From Acidaminococcus massiliensis (GTDB taxonomy: Bacteria > Bacillota > Negativicutes > Acidaminococcales > Acidaminococcaceae): a DNA stretch of 64,000 nucleotides. The translations under genes were made by a program, and so were the position numbers. The stretch spans positions 1,538,311 through 1,602,310 of the forward strand of contig NZ_LT608315.1 of NCBI RefSeq assembly GCF_900095825.1. The letters are read 5' to 3'. How positions within the stretch are numbered: the stretch's first letter is position 1; every line of letters starts with the position of its first letter. Below are positions 15,115-22,694 of the stretch, in pieces. The notes beneath the pieces were generated by a model. It was not told where the DNA came from, searched no databases, and saw only the letters and a program-made list of their open reading frames with translations.

Positions 15115-15513
15115 ATGAACAACAGCAGTGAATGCCAGATCATTCATCATTGGATGAGGTTCACCAAAAGTTATCGGATGCTGGAGCAGAAAATCGAGAG
15201 CAGGATCAGAGAAAAAGCAGGGCTTTGCCTCAACGATTTCTATCTGCTCTACTATCTGGGAGAAAGCCGCAATCACGAGATGAGACTGCAGGATGCCTGC
15301 GAAATGATCCAGATGAGCCAGAGCGCCTTGTCCCGGCTTGTCCAACGGCTGGAAGGATACAATGAACCCATTATCCGGAGATGTATCTGCCATGAAGATA
15401 AACGGGCGGTCTATATCTCATTGACAGAAGAGGGAAAGGCTCTGTACGAGTCTATCATCCAGGATATTGCCGATATCCTGGTGGAGTTTTCGGAAGTGGA
15501 TTTCAGCCGGTGA
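15115..15513 (+). CDS. MarR-family transcriptional regulator
   Basis: This 132-residue protein has the MarR winged-helix layout: an N-terminal dimerisation helix (about 8-30), then the helix-turn-helix LQDACEMIQMSQSALSRLVQ (about 63-82), and the wing with DKRAVYISLTEEGKALYE, the conserved DKR of the family. One Cys in RRCICHEDKR near the wing base could be a thiol sensor, as in quinone- or thiol-responsive MarR proteins. It follows a nitroreductase gene whose promoter carries two palindromes similar to one before marR itself, so local control of both genes is inferred. Confidence 0.9.
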   Translation: MNNSSECQIIHHWMRFTKSYRMLEQKIESRIREKAGLCLNDFYLLYYLGESRNHEMRLQDACEMIQMSQSALSRLVQRLEGYNEPIIRRCICHEDKRAVYISLTEEGKALYESIIQDIADILVEFSEVDFSR

Positions 15514-15682
15514 ATCTTTCTTTCTGAGGGCAGTTTCAGTGATACTGTACCGACAAGGGAATTTTCATTTGAAAAAGAAAATCAGATTATTGACCGTTCC
15601 ACCATTGAACAGTCTTTGGATGCCCCGGGGGCTGAAGCCTACCGGATCGTATTCCAGGGAAAGGCAGCCGGAGGCGTATGAT

Positions 15683-18193
15683 ATGAACGCAAAACACATC
15701 CCTCCCGTCCCTGACCACATTGAGGTCCGGGGCGCCAGGGTCCATAACCTGAAAAATATCGACGTGGACATTCCCCTCCACAAAATCGTGGGGATCGCCG
15801 GGGTATCCGGGTCCGGGAAATCCTCCCTGGCCCTGGGGGTCCTGTATGCGGAAGGGTCCCGGCGGTACCTGGAATCTCTTTCCACCTATACCCGGCGCCG
15901 GATGACCCAGGCGGCCAAAGCGTCGGTGGACCAGGTGCTGTACATCCCGGCGGCTCTGGCCCTCCATCAGCGGCCCGGAGTCCCGGGAATCCGCAGCACC
16001 TTCGGCACCGGCACGGAACTGCTCAACAGTCTCCGGCTGATGTTTTCCCGGCTGTCCAGCCACCGCTGTCCCAATGGCCACTATCTGCCTCCCACCTTGA
16101 AAATGGCGGCGGAACAGCCCATTTTCTGTCCAGAATGTGGGGCTCGGGTGGAACCTCCGGGAGCGGAAGACCTGGCCTTCAACAGCCGAGGTGCCTGTCC
16201 CCGGTGCGGAGGTACGGGCATCATCCGGACCGTGGACGAATCTACTCTGGTCCCCGATGAGAGCAGGACCATCGAAGAGGGGGCCGTGGCGCCCTGGAGT
16301 TCCCTGATGTTCAATGTCATGATCAAGGTGTGCCAGGCCATGGGAGTGCGGACGGATGTGCCTTTCCGGGATCTGACCCCGGAAGAGAAGGATATGGTGT
16401 TCCACGGCCCGGCGGAAAAAAAGCATATCCTGGTCCAGTCCAACAAGGGCCGTGATCTGGTGGAAGTGAATTTTACCTTTTTCAATGCGGTGCGCACGGT
16501 GGAAAATGCCCTGTCCAAGGTGAAGGACGAAAAGGGCATGAAACGGGTGGAAAAGTTCCTGAAGCAGGCTGTGTGCCCGGACTGCGGAGGCACCCGGCTC
16601 AGTGAAGCGGCCCGGGCTCCCCGGCTCCGGGGCATCAGTCTGGCGGATGCCTGCCGGATGACCCTGGGGGACCTGGTGGAGTGGGTGGACGGGGTGCCGG
16701 CATCCCTGCCGGAAGAAATGCGCCCCATGGCCCGAAGCATCTGCGAATCCTTCCAGACTGCCGCCCGCCGTCTCCTGGATCTGGGACTGGATTACCTGAC
16801 CCTGGACCGGGCGGCTTCCACCCTTTCCACCGGAGAACGGCAGCGGATGCAGCTGGCCCGGGCAGTGCGGAACCGGACCACCGGAGTGCTCTATGTACTG
16901 GACGAACCCTCCATTGGGCTCCATCCTGCCAATCTGGAAGGACTCACCGGGGTTATGGACGACCTGCTGGCGGACGGCAATTCCATCGTCCTGGTGGACC
17001 ATGATGTCCAGCTGCTGGGACACAGCGACTGGCTGGTGGAGATGGGGCCGGGCGCCGGGGCGGACGGAGGACAGGTCATCACTCAAGGAACGGTGGAGGC
17101 GGTAGCGGCCAATCCCCACTCCCGGATCGGACCCTTCCTCTCTGGGAAGGCTGGGATTGTCCGGACGAAAAATCCTCAGCCTCTTTTTGCCCAGGGACGG
17201 ATCCATCTGTCCACTGGTCCTATCCACACAGTGCAGCCTCTGGAGGTGGATTTCCCCAAAGGCCGGCTGACGGCGGTCACCGGTGTTTCAGGCTCCGGCA
17301 AGACCACCCTGGTGCTGGAAAGCCTGGTGCCCGGTCTGAAAGCCGCTCTGGACGGGAATCCTCTGCCGGATCCTGTGAAGGCCGTGGAAGCCCAGGGCAT
17401 CCGCCAGGTGAAACTCATCGACGCCACTCCCATCGGCATCAACATCCGCTCCACCGTGGCCACCTATGCAGGTATCCATGATGAACTGCGGAAGGTCTTT
17501 GCCCGGACGGAGGAAGCCCAGAAGCAGGGGCTGAAAGCCGGGGACTTTTCCTACAACACCGGACGGCTCCGCTGTCCCACCTGCGACGGCACCGGGGTCA
17601 TCAGTCTGGATGTCCAGTTCCTGCCGGACGTGGATATCCCTTGTCCGGACTGCAAAGGATCCCGGTATGCCAAGGCCGTGGGAGAAATCCGCCGGCAGCC
17701 GAAAAAGGGCGGCCAGTCCCGTTCCCTGACGGAACTGATGAACTGCAGCGTGTCCCAAGCCCTGGAAGCCTGCCGGGATCTGCCTCTGGTATCCAAACGG
17801 CTCCAGGCTCTCCAGGACCTGGGCCTGGGTTACCTGACCCTGGGAGAAGACACCCCCGGCCTTTCCGGCGGGGAGGCCCAGCGGCTGAAACTGGCCAGTG
17901 AATTGGGAAAAAGCCAGGGAGATTCCGTCTTTGTCTTTGATGAACCCACCATCGGCCTCCATCCTTTGGACGTCCAGACCTTGCTCCAGGTGTTCCAACG
18001 CCTCCTGGATAAGGGAGCTACGGTCATTGTCATCGAACACGACTTGGACTTGATCCGGAATGCCGACTATATCGTTGACATGGGGCCGGGCGGCGGCTGC
18101 AGAGGCGGACGGATCGTGACCAGTGGGACGCCGGAAGAGGTGAAGAGATGCAGGGAGAGCCGGACCGGATACTATTTGAAGGATGACAAATGA
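15683..18193 (+). CDS. UvrA-like ABC ATPase (UvrA2-type excinuclease subunit A paralogue)
   Basis: An 836-residue tandem-ATPase protein of the UvrA family, about 100 residues shorter than canonical UvrA. The first nucleotide site has GVSGSGKSSL (near 45) and signature LSTGERQRMQLA. The second has GVSGSGKTTL and LSGGEAQRLKLA. Zn-module cysteines appear as CPRCGGTG and CPTCDGTG...CPDCKG. Shortened paralogues lacking part of the UvrB-binding and insertion regions occur beside drug-resistance or stress genes. GGAGG lies 8 bases before ATG 15683; the frame is open upstream to 15467 but has no ribosome site there. It follows marR and may be co-regulated. Its contribution to repair is unknown. Confidence 0.9.
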   Translation: MNAKHIPPVPDHIEVRGARVHNLKNIDVDIPLHKIVGIAGVSGSGKSSLALGVLYAEGSRRYLESLSTYTRRRMTQAAKASVDQVLYIPAALALHQRPGVPGIRSTFGTGTELLNSLRLMFSRLSSHRCPNGHYLPPTLKMAAEQPIFCPECGARVEPPGAEDLAFNSRGACPRCGGTGIIRTVDESTLVPDESRTIEEGAVAPWSSLMFNVMIKVCQAMGVRTDVPFRDLTPEEKDMVFHGPAEKKHILVQSNKGRDLVEVNFTFFNAVRTVENALSKVKDEKGMKRVEKFLKQAVCPDCGGTRLSEAARAPRLRGISLADACRMTLGDLVEWVDGVPASLPEEMRPMARSICESFQTAARRLLDLGLDYLTLDRAASTLSTGERQRMQLARAVRNRTTGVLYVLDEPSIGLHPANLEGLTGVMDDLLADGNSIVLVDHDVQLLGHSDWLVEMGPGAGADGGQVITQGTVEAVAANPHSRIGPFLSGKAGIVRTKNPQPLFAQGRIHLSTGPIHTVQPLEVDFPKGRLTAVTGVSGSGKTTLVLESLVPGLKAALDGNPLPDPVKAVEAQGIRQVKLIDATPIGINIRSTVATYAGIHDELRKVFARTEEAQKQGLKAGDFSYNTGRLRCPTCDGTGVISLDVQFLPDVDIPCPDCKGSRYAKAVGEIRRQPKKGGQSRSLTELMNCSVSQALEACRDLPLVSKRLQALQDLGLGYLTLGEDTPGLSGGEAQRLKLASELGKSQGDSVFVFDEPTIGLHPLDVQTLLQVFQRLLDKGATVIVIEHDLDLIRNADYIVDMGPGGGCRGGRIVTSGTPEEVKRCRESRTGYYLKDDK

Positions 18194-18216
18194 CCCAGGC
18201 GCAGGGAAACTGGAAA

Positions 18217-18358
18217 GACGTCAGACACGGCCAGCAGCCAACAGATTTCAAACGTCAGCTTGTTGGCGATGAGCAGTCCGGTGCTGCATTTACATCGAAC
18301 AAAGCTGACGTCTGACTTCTGAGAGGTTCGTCCGGGCCGTTTCTGGCTTCTTTTTTTT
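18217..18358 (+). repeat. Structured repeat family B, copy B4, ending in a poly-T tract
   Basis: P1 is GACGTCAGACACGGCC / GGCCGTTTCTGGCTTC. P2 is AACGTCAGCTTGTT / AACAAAGCTGACGTCTG. The right end runs into TTTTTTTT, so this copy could terminate the uvrA-like transcript. A short A-type remnant (CCCAGGCGCAGGG) begins right at the stop codon. Confidence 0.8.
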
Positions 18359-18448
18359 ATGCAGTTGTCATGCCAACGGAATTATTTCTACCAATCTACT
18401 ATACTTAAACCATCAAAGAAATACCAAACAAATTGGGAGGAATGTTCC

Positions 18449-19399
18449 ATGATCACTGTGAAAAATACGCTGGCCGAAGTTGTCCGGGATTATCCCCAGA
18501 CCATCCCCTTTTTCAATGAGCTTCACTTGGATTACTGCTGCGGCGGGGGGATCCCTCTGGAAGAAGCGGTGAAGGATACGGACTTGGATGCGGAAAAAGT
18601 GGTGGCGGACCTGAATGCTTTCATTGCTGCCCACAGCGCCAAAACCGGCAGCCAGCAGGAATCCCTGGACCGTTTCAAGAAGCTTTCCATTCCGGATATG
18701 CTCCAGGATCTGGAAGCCACCCACCATGTGGATGAACGGAAATACATGGCAGAAATCGAAACGGACCTGAACAAGATCCTCTTGGTCCATTTCGTCCACC
18801 ACGGGGAACTGCTCACCCGTCTCCATCATCTCTACGGTACTCTGAAAACTGGACTAGAAGAACATTTTGCCCGGGAAGAACGGATGGTGTTCCCGCTGAT
18901 GCGGACCTATCCCCAGCCCAACCTGGAAGTCCTCACCCTGATCCAGAACCTGGAAAAAGATCATTCTGCCGCCGGGGACATCATCAAGGAAATCGAAGCC
19001 CTGACGGATCATTTCACCGTGCCGGCCGATGCCTGCGCCACCTTCAAACGGACTTATCAGCTGTTGGAAGCATTCGTCAATGATGTGTTCGTCCATATCT
19101 TCAAGGAAAACTCCATCGTTTTCCCGGAATATGCGGAAAAAGCGCCCAACCAGGAAGAACTGGATCATCAGGTGGAAGTGTCTCTGGAACAAGAAGCGGG
19201 CAGCAACAGCAACACCTGCGGCTACTGTGAAAACGAAAATGGAGAAGAAAAGAGCCCGGTGCTCTTTGAATGCGGCAACTGCGGCGCCCTGTACTGCAGC
19301 GACTGCGGAGAGACCGGCTGCCCCAGCTGCGGCGCCTCCTTCAGTCACGCCCATCCTTTGGAATACTCGGGGAGCAGTTGGAATCCGAACCAGGACTAG
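18449..19399 (+). CDS. ric: Iron-sulfur cluster repair di-iron protein with C-terminal zinc-ribbon-like extension
   Basis: This 316-residue protein joins an N-terminal ScdA_N domain (LAEVVRDYPQTIPFFNELHLDYCCGGG, residues 6-32) to a hemerythrin-like four-helix bundle. The bundle contains FVHHGELLTRLHH, EEHFAREERMVFPLM, EKDHSAAGD and HIFKENSIVFPE, which supply the His and Glu ligands of the di-iron site. The YtfE/ScdA/Ric family repairs Fe-S clusters damaged by nitric oxide or peroxide. Beyond the usual end is an extra cysteine-rich tail with CGYC, CGNCGALYCSDCG and CPSCG. ATG 18449 has GGGAGG 8 bases upstream. It is monocistronic between repeat clusters. Confidence 0.92.
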   Translation: MITVKNTLAEVVRDYPQTIPFFNELHLDYCCGGGIPLEEAVKDTDLDAEKVVADLNAFIAAHSAKTGSQQESLDRFKKLSIPDMLQDLEATHHVDERKYMAEIETDLNKILLVHFVHHGELLTRLHHLYGTLKTGLEEHFAREERMVFPLMRTYPQPNLEVLTLIQNLEKDHSAAGDIIKEIEALTDHFTVPADACATFKRTYQLLEAFVNDVFVHIFKENSIVFPEYAEKAPNQEELDHQVEVSLEQEAGSNSNTCGYCENENGEEKSPVLFECGNCGALYCSDCGETGCPSCGASFSHAHPLEYSGSSWNPNQD

Positions 19400-19423
19400 G
19401 CAATAAGAGGGCTAACGCATAAC

Positions 19424-19551
19424 CCCAGGGCACAATAAGGTCCCACCTGCTTTGTCAGCGGGAGATTTGGATCGCGGCATGTACGTCTATGTACTATGCC
19501 ACAATCCAAATCTCCCGCTTTCGCGCATCTGGGCCTTTCTTGCGCCCTGGG
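19424..19551 (+). repeat. Palindromic repeat family A, copy A7 (full)
   Basis: The outer arms are CCCAGGGCACAATAAGG (from 19424) and CCTTTCTTGCGCCCTGGG (to 19551). The inner arms are AGCGGGAGATTTGGATCG (19457-19474) and CAATCCAAATCTCCCGCT (19502-19519). The left flank GCTAACGCATAACCCC matches other copies. Confidence 0.85.
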
Positions 19552-19600
19552 AAGAAATCCATGGAATAGGCACCCATCCGCTTTGTCAGGGGAAGAAGAA

Positions 19601-19700
19601 AGACGTCAGCTTGTTAAGCGGAAGCAGGGCAACTGCATCTGCACCGAACAAAGCTGACGTCTGACTTCTGAGAGGACCGCAAGGGCCGGTTCTGGCTTCT
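19601..19700 (+). repeat. Structured repeat family B, copy B5 (5' truncated)
   Basis: P2 is intact: AGACGTCAGCTTGTT (19601-19615) and AACAAAGCTGACGTCT (19647-19662). The left P1 arm is absent, while the right part GGGCCGGTTCTGGCTTCTT remains. Confidence 0.75.
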
Positions 19701-19740
19701 TCTATTCCCAGGGGCTGAATGGAGGCTTGGATCGAGCGGT

Positions 19741-20883
19741 TCACTCCTCTGCCAGTTTCAGGAACAGGGAAACCGGGGTCCGGAGGATCCTGTCGTTGAA
19801 ATCATATTCCGGACGGTGGGGAGTGGGCCAGTCTTTTCCGTTGCCCACGTAAAACATGGCACCGGGGCAGACTTTCAGGTACCAGCCGAAATCTTCCGAA
19901 GGCCGCCAGGGCTGTTCCATGGGAGCCAATTCCAGGCCTAGGCTGCGGGCAGCCCTGCGGACCCGTTCCGCACATCGGGGTGTATTGACCGTGGCCGGAA
20001 AGGGGTCGGATTCGGCAAAAGAAAGAGCGAGGCCGGATTGCTTCCCCAGACGGAGGGCTTCCTCCCGGAGACGGTTTTCCACTTCTGCCAGGTCTTCTTC
20101 CCGGTCCGCCCGCAGGGTGAGGGAAATCTCTCCATCTCCCGGGGAAATGCCGAAATTGCGGCCTCCCAGATTGATCCCTACGATGGTGAGCAAGGTAAAG
20201 AAGGGGGCTTTACAGGCTTCCTTTTCCAGCTGGCCGGCAAATAGCGTCATCTGGGCCAGGGCCAGAGCTGGGTTCCTGCCGTTTTCCGGGGCACCGGCAT
20301 GGGTCTCTTTTCCCAGGAAGCGGATGATCAGCCCCTTGGAAGCGCACTGGGTGAGGCCATCCCGGACCATCACCGCGTTTTCCGGATAGCCGCTGAGATT
20401 GTGGAAAGCATAGACTTCGTCCAGTCCTGCCTGTTGGACGAAATCTGCACAGGGTTTTCCTCCTTTGCCGATTTCTTCTGCTGATTGGAAAATGAGATAC
20501 ACCGGCCGCCGGATCTTACGGTCCTTTTCCAGGAGCAGAGAAAGGGCTGCCAATACAGCGGAATGGCCGTCGTGGCCGCATTTATGGGCAACTTTCTCTT
20601 TTTTCGAACCATAGGATAGAGCAAGGGTTTCCGGCAGAGGCAGGGCATCCATATCTGCCCGGAAGCCGATGGGGGGCTTTCCCTTCTCCACAGCCGGTTC
20701 ATACAGTGCATAGAACCAGTCCCCCTGGTCCACGACTTTCAGATTCGTATGCAGCCTGATGAAATCCATCAGGCGTTTTTTTGTCTCTCTTTCTTGTCCA
20801 GACAATTCCGGATGGGCATGGAGGGTATGGCGCAGCGCAATGATCTGTGCCCAGTCCTGTTGAGATATAAGTTCCTGATCCAT
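19741..20883 (-). CDS. M20D-family amidohydrolase (N-acyl amino acid / peptide deacylase)
   Basis: A 380-residue metallo-amidohydrolase. Metal and catalytic motifs are FRADMDALPL, HKCGHDGHSA (near 100), the Glu pair in FQSAEEIGKGG, and HAGAPENGRNPA in the dimerisation lobe, as in hippurate or N-acetyl-amino-acid hydrolases. The start at 20883 has AAAGGAAAAG upstream; an in-frame ATG at 20931 has no ribosome site. It is the only gene on this strand between 10 and 31 kb. It diverges from the YwnB/sirtuin operon across a 221-bp regulatory gap. The physiological amide substrate is unknown; release of a free amino acid is inferred. Confidence 0.9.
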   Translation of the reverse strand: MDQELISQQDWAQIIALRHTLHAHPELSGQERETKKRLMDFIRLHTNLKVVDQGDWFYALYEPAVEKGKPPIGFRADMDALPLPETLALSYGSKKEKVAHKCGHDGHSAVLAALSLLLEKDRKIRRPVYLIFQSAEEIGKGGKPCADFVQQAGLDEVYAFHNLSGYPENAVMVRDGLTQCASKGLIIRFLGKETHAGAPENGRNPALALAQMTLFAGQLEKEACKAPFFTLLTIVGINLGGRNFGISPGDGEISLTLRADREEDLAEVENRLREEALRLGKQSGLALSFAESDPFPATVNTPRCAERVRRAARSLGLELAPMEQPWRPSEDFGWYLKVCPGAMFYVGNGKDWPTPHRPEYDFNDRILRTPVSLFLKLAEE

Positions 20884-20989
20884 GGTTGTCTTTTCCTTTC
20901 TGAGGGCTGTTGCAGCGCCCTTTTGTCTCATTTCCTAATGGTACTACAAATCCAGCAGAAAAAAAATAATAAATGATGTAACAAAACTA

Positions 20990-21018
20990 TTGACAACAAA
21001 ACCAAGATGATGTACTAT
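20990..21018 (+). promoter_or_regulatory. Promoter of the ywnB-like/sirtuin/macrodomain operon
   Basis: TTGACA (20990-20995), 17 bp, TACTAT (21013-21018). Confidence 0.8.
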
Positions 21019-21025
21019 ACATCAT
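21007..21025 (+). promoter_or_regulatory. Operator candidate: palindrome over the -10
   Basis: ATGATGTA-CTA-TACATCAT has perfect 8-bp arms and contains the whole -10 box. The same half-site ATGATGTA recurs at 20973-20980, upstream of the -35. Confidence 0.6.
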
Positions 21026-21032
21026 GTAAGAA

Positions 21033-21049
21033 GTAATAAAAAATATTAC
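21033..21049 (+). promoter_or_regulatory. Rrf2-type operator candidate R1
   Basis: GTAATAAAAAATATTAC (GTAATA-N5-TATTAC, perfect 6-bp arms) starts 15 bp after the -10. Related 17-mers lie before the Rrf2 gene (43071-43087) and the flavin reductase gene (46350-46366). Confidence 0.6.
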
Positions 21050-21104
21050 AATAATAAAACAAACTGGTTGGAAGGGTTACCCCCTTCTGAAAGGAGAAAT
21101 TCAA

Positions 21105-21740
21105 ATGAAAAAGATTGCTGTTGTTGCTGCCAATGGCCGTGTTGCCAAAAAAGTGATTGCCGAAGCCCTGGACCGGGGAGATGAAGTGGTGGCTTTTGGC
21201 CGCCATGCCGAAAATGATACGGCTGCCCAAAACTACATCCGGAAAGACATCCTGGATCTGACCCGGGAAGACCTGGCCGGTTTCGATGCGGTGGTGGACG
21301 CCTTCGGGGCCTGGGCTCCGGAAGCTCTGCCCGGCCATTCCATTACCCTGAAGCATCTCTGCGATGTGCTTTCCGGGACGGAGGTACGTCTGGTGGTGGT
21401 AGGGGGTGCCGGATCCCTGTACCTGGATAAAGAACACAAGACCCAGCTGGTGGACAGCCCGGACTTCCCGGATGCCTTCAAGCCGCTGGCTCTGGCCCAG
21501 GGAAAGGCGCTGGAAGAGCTGCGGGAAAGAACGGATGTCCGTTGGACCTTCATCAGCCCGGCTGCTGATTTCCAGGCGGATGGGGAACGGACCGGGAAAT
21601 ATATCCTGGCAGGGGAAGAACTTACGGTGAACCCCAAAGGCGAATCCATCATCTCCTACGCTGATTACGCCATCGCTCTGGTGGATGAAATCGAAAAAGG
21701 GAACCACATCCAGCAGCGGATCTCCGTGGTGCGGGGGTAA
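21105..21740 (+). CDS. NAD(P)-binding Rossmann protein of the YwnB / NAD(P)H-binding family
   Basis: A 211-residue atypical short-chain dehydrogenase. The nucleotide-binding segment KKIAVVAANGRVAKKVIAEAL is followed by AFGRHAEN, VVDAFGAWAPEA, VVGGAGSLYLDK and WTFISPAADFQADG, the COG2910/YwnB pattern. In Bacillus, ywnB neighbours ywnA, a Rrf2 regulator. Here a YwnA-like Rrf2 gene is 22 kb away but its presumed operator is present before this gene. AAAGGAG precedes ATG. The genes 37 bp downstream are a macrodomain-linked sirtuin and a macrodomain, so an oxidative or NAD-related stress role is inferred. The reaction is unknown. Confidence 0.88.
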   Translation: MKKIAVVAANGRVAKKVIAEALDRGDEVVAFGRHAENDTAAQNYIRKDILDLTREDLAGFDAVVDAFGAWAPEALPGHSITLKHLCDVLSGTEVRLVVVGGAGSLYLDKEHKTQLVDSPDFPDAFKPLALAQGKALEELRERTDVRWTFISPAADFQADGERTGKYILAGEELTVNPKGESIISYADYAIALVDEIEKGNHIQQRISVVRG

Positions 21741-21777
21741 CCCTGCCACGGGAGTTGTCCTTAAAGGAGGGATGGGA

Positions 21778-22692
21778 ATGACGGGAAATATTACGGACGA
21801 AAACATTGCCCTGCTGGAAGAAAAAATCTCCCAGGCGGAAGCCATCCTTGTTGGTGCAGGAGCCGGGCTGTCTACGGCAGCAGGGTTCACCTATTCCGGC
21901 AAACGGTTTCACCAGTGGTTCTTCGATTTTGAACAGGCCTATGGCATCCGGGATATGTATTCCGGCGGTTTCTATCCCTTTCCCAGCCGGGAAATCTACT
22001 GGGCCTGGTGGAGCCGGCAGATTTACTTGAACAGGTATGTGGATGCGCCTCTTCCGGTGTATCCCCAGCTGCTGGACCTGGTCCATGGAAAGGAATACTT
22101 TGTCCTCACTACCAATGTGGACCACCAGTTCCAGCGGGCCGGGTTCGACAAAAAACGCCTGTTCTACACCCAGGGGGATTATGGGCTCTTCCAGAAAGAG
22201 CGGCCCGGACGGAAAAAGGAAACCTGGGACAACGAAGAAATGGTGTACCGGATGCTGGAAGCCCAGGGGTTCGTGAAAGACCGGGACGGCCGGTACCAGG
22301 TGCCATCTGATGGGCATATCCGGAAAGCCATCCCTGCCGCACTGGTGCCCAAGGCACCGGATGACGGTTCTCCCTTGGTGATGAACCTGCGCTGTGACGA
22401 TACTTTTGTGGAAGATGCCGGGTGGCACTGGGCGGCTGGGCAGTATCACCGGTTCCTCCAGAAGTTCCAGGATAAGAAGATCCTGTATCTGGAACTGGGT
22501 GTGGGGATGAATACCCCGGTGATCATCAAATATCCCTTCTGGCAGCGGACCGGGGACAATCCCCAGAGCTTTTATGTGTGCATCAACCGAGGCGCTGTTT
22601 TCTGCCCGGACGAAATCCGTGGCCGGAGCCTGTGCCTGGACGGGGATATTGCGGAGGTACTGGAAAAACTCACGGAAAGGAAGGAGGCATGA
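21778..22692 (+). CDS. Macrodomain-linked sirtuin (SirTM, class M), probable protein ADP-ribosyltransferase
   Basis: A 304-residue SIR2-fold protein. GAGAGLSTAAGF (near 28-39) forms the NAD site and TTNVDHQF the second conserved loop. At the position of the catalytic His of deacetylases it has YTQGDYGLF, Gln in place of His, which is the hallmark of SirTM enzymes that transfer ADP-ribose instead of deacylating. The four zinc cysteines of classical sirtuins are absent. ATG 21778 lies 7 bases after AAAGGAGG; an ATG at 21772 is too close. It is directly followed by its macrodomain partner. Known SirTM enzymes modify a lipoylated GcvH-like carrier; no such gene is in this window. Confidence 0.9.
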   Translation: MTGNITDENIALLEEKISQAEAILVGAGAGLSTAAGFTYSGKRFHQWFFDFEQAYGIRDMYSGGFYPFPSREIYWAWWSRQIYLNRYVDAPLPVYPQLLDLVHGKEYFVLTTNVDHQFQRAGFDKKRLFYTQGDYGLFQKERPGRKKETWDNEEMVYRMLEAQGFVKDRDGRYQVPSDGHIRKAIPAALVPKAPDDGSPLVMNLRCDDTFVEDAGWHWAAGQYHRFLQKFQDKKILYLELGVGMNTPVIIKYPFWQRTGDNPQSFYVCINRGAVFCPDEIRGRSLCLDGDIAEVLEKLTERKEA

Positions 22693-22694
22693 CC

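Noticed and set aside
15467-15682. N-terminal extension of the UvrA-like protein
   Set aside because: It overlaps marR and lacks a ribosome site. GGAGG and ATG at 15683 fit the family start.
10683-19700. CRISPR array
   Set aside because: The repeats are 120-135 bp, individually palindromic and separated by genes. No 25-40 bp direct repeats with unique spacers of fixed length occur.
20990-21049. HxlR-type operator before the YwnB-like gene
   Set aside because: HxlR sites usually contain GTA-N-TAC cores in a different spacing. The 17-mer shared with the Rrf2 gene is a better explanation.
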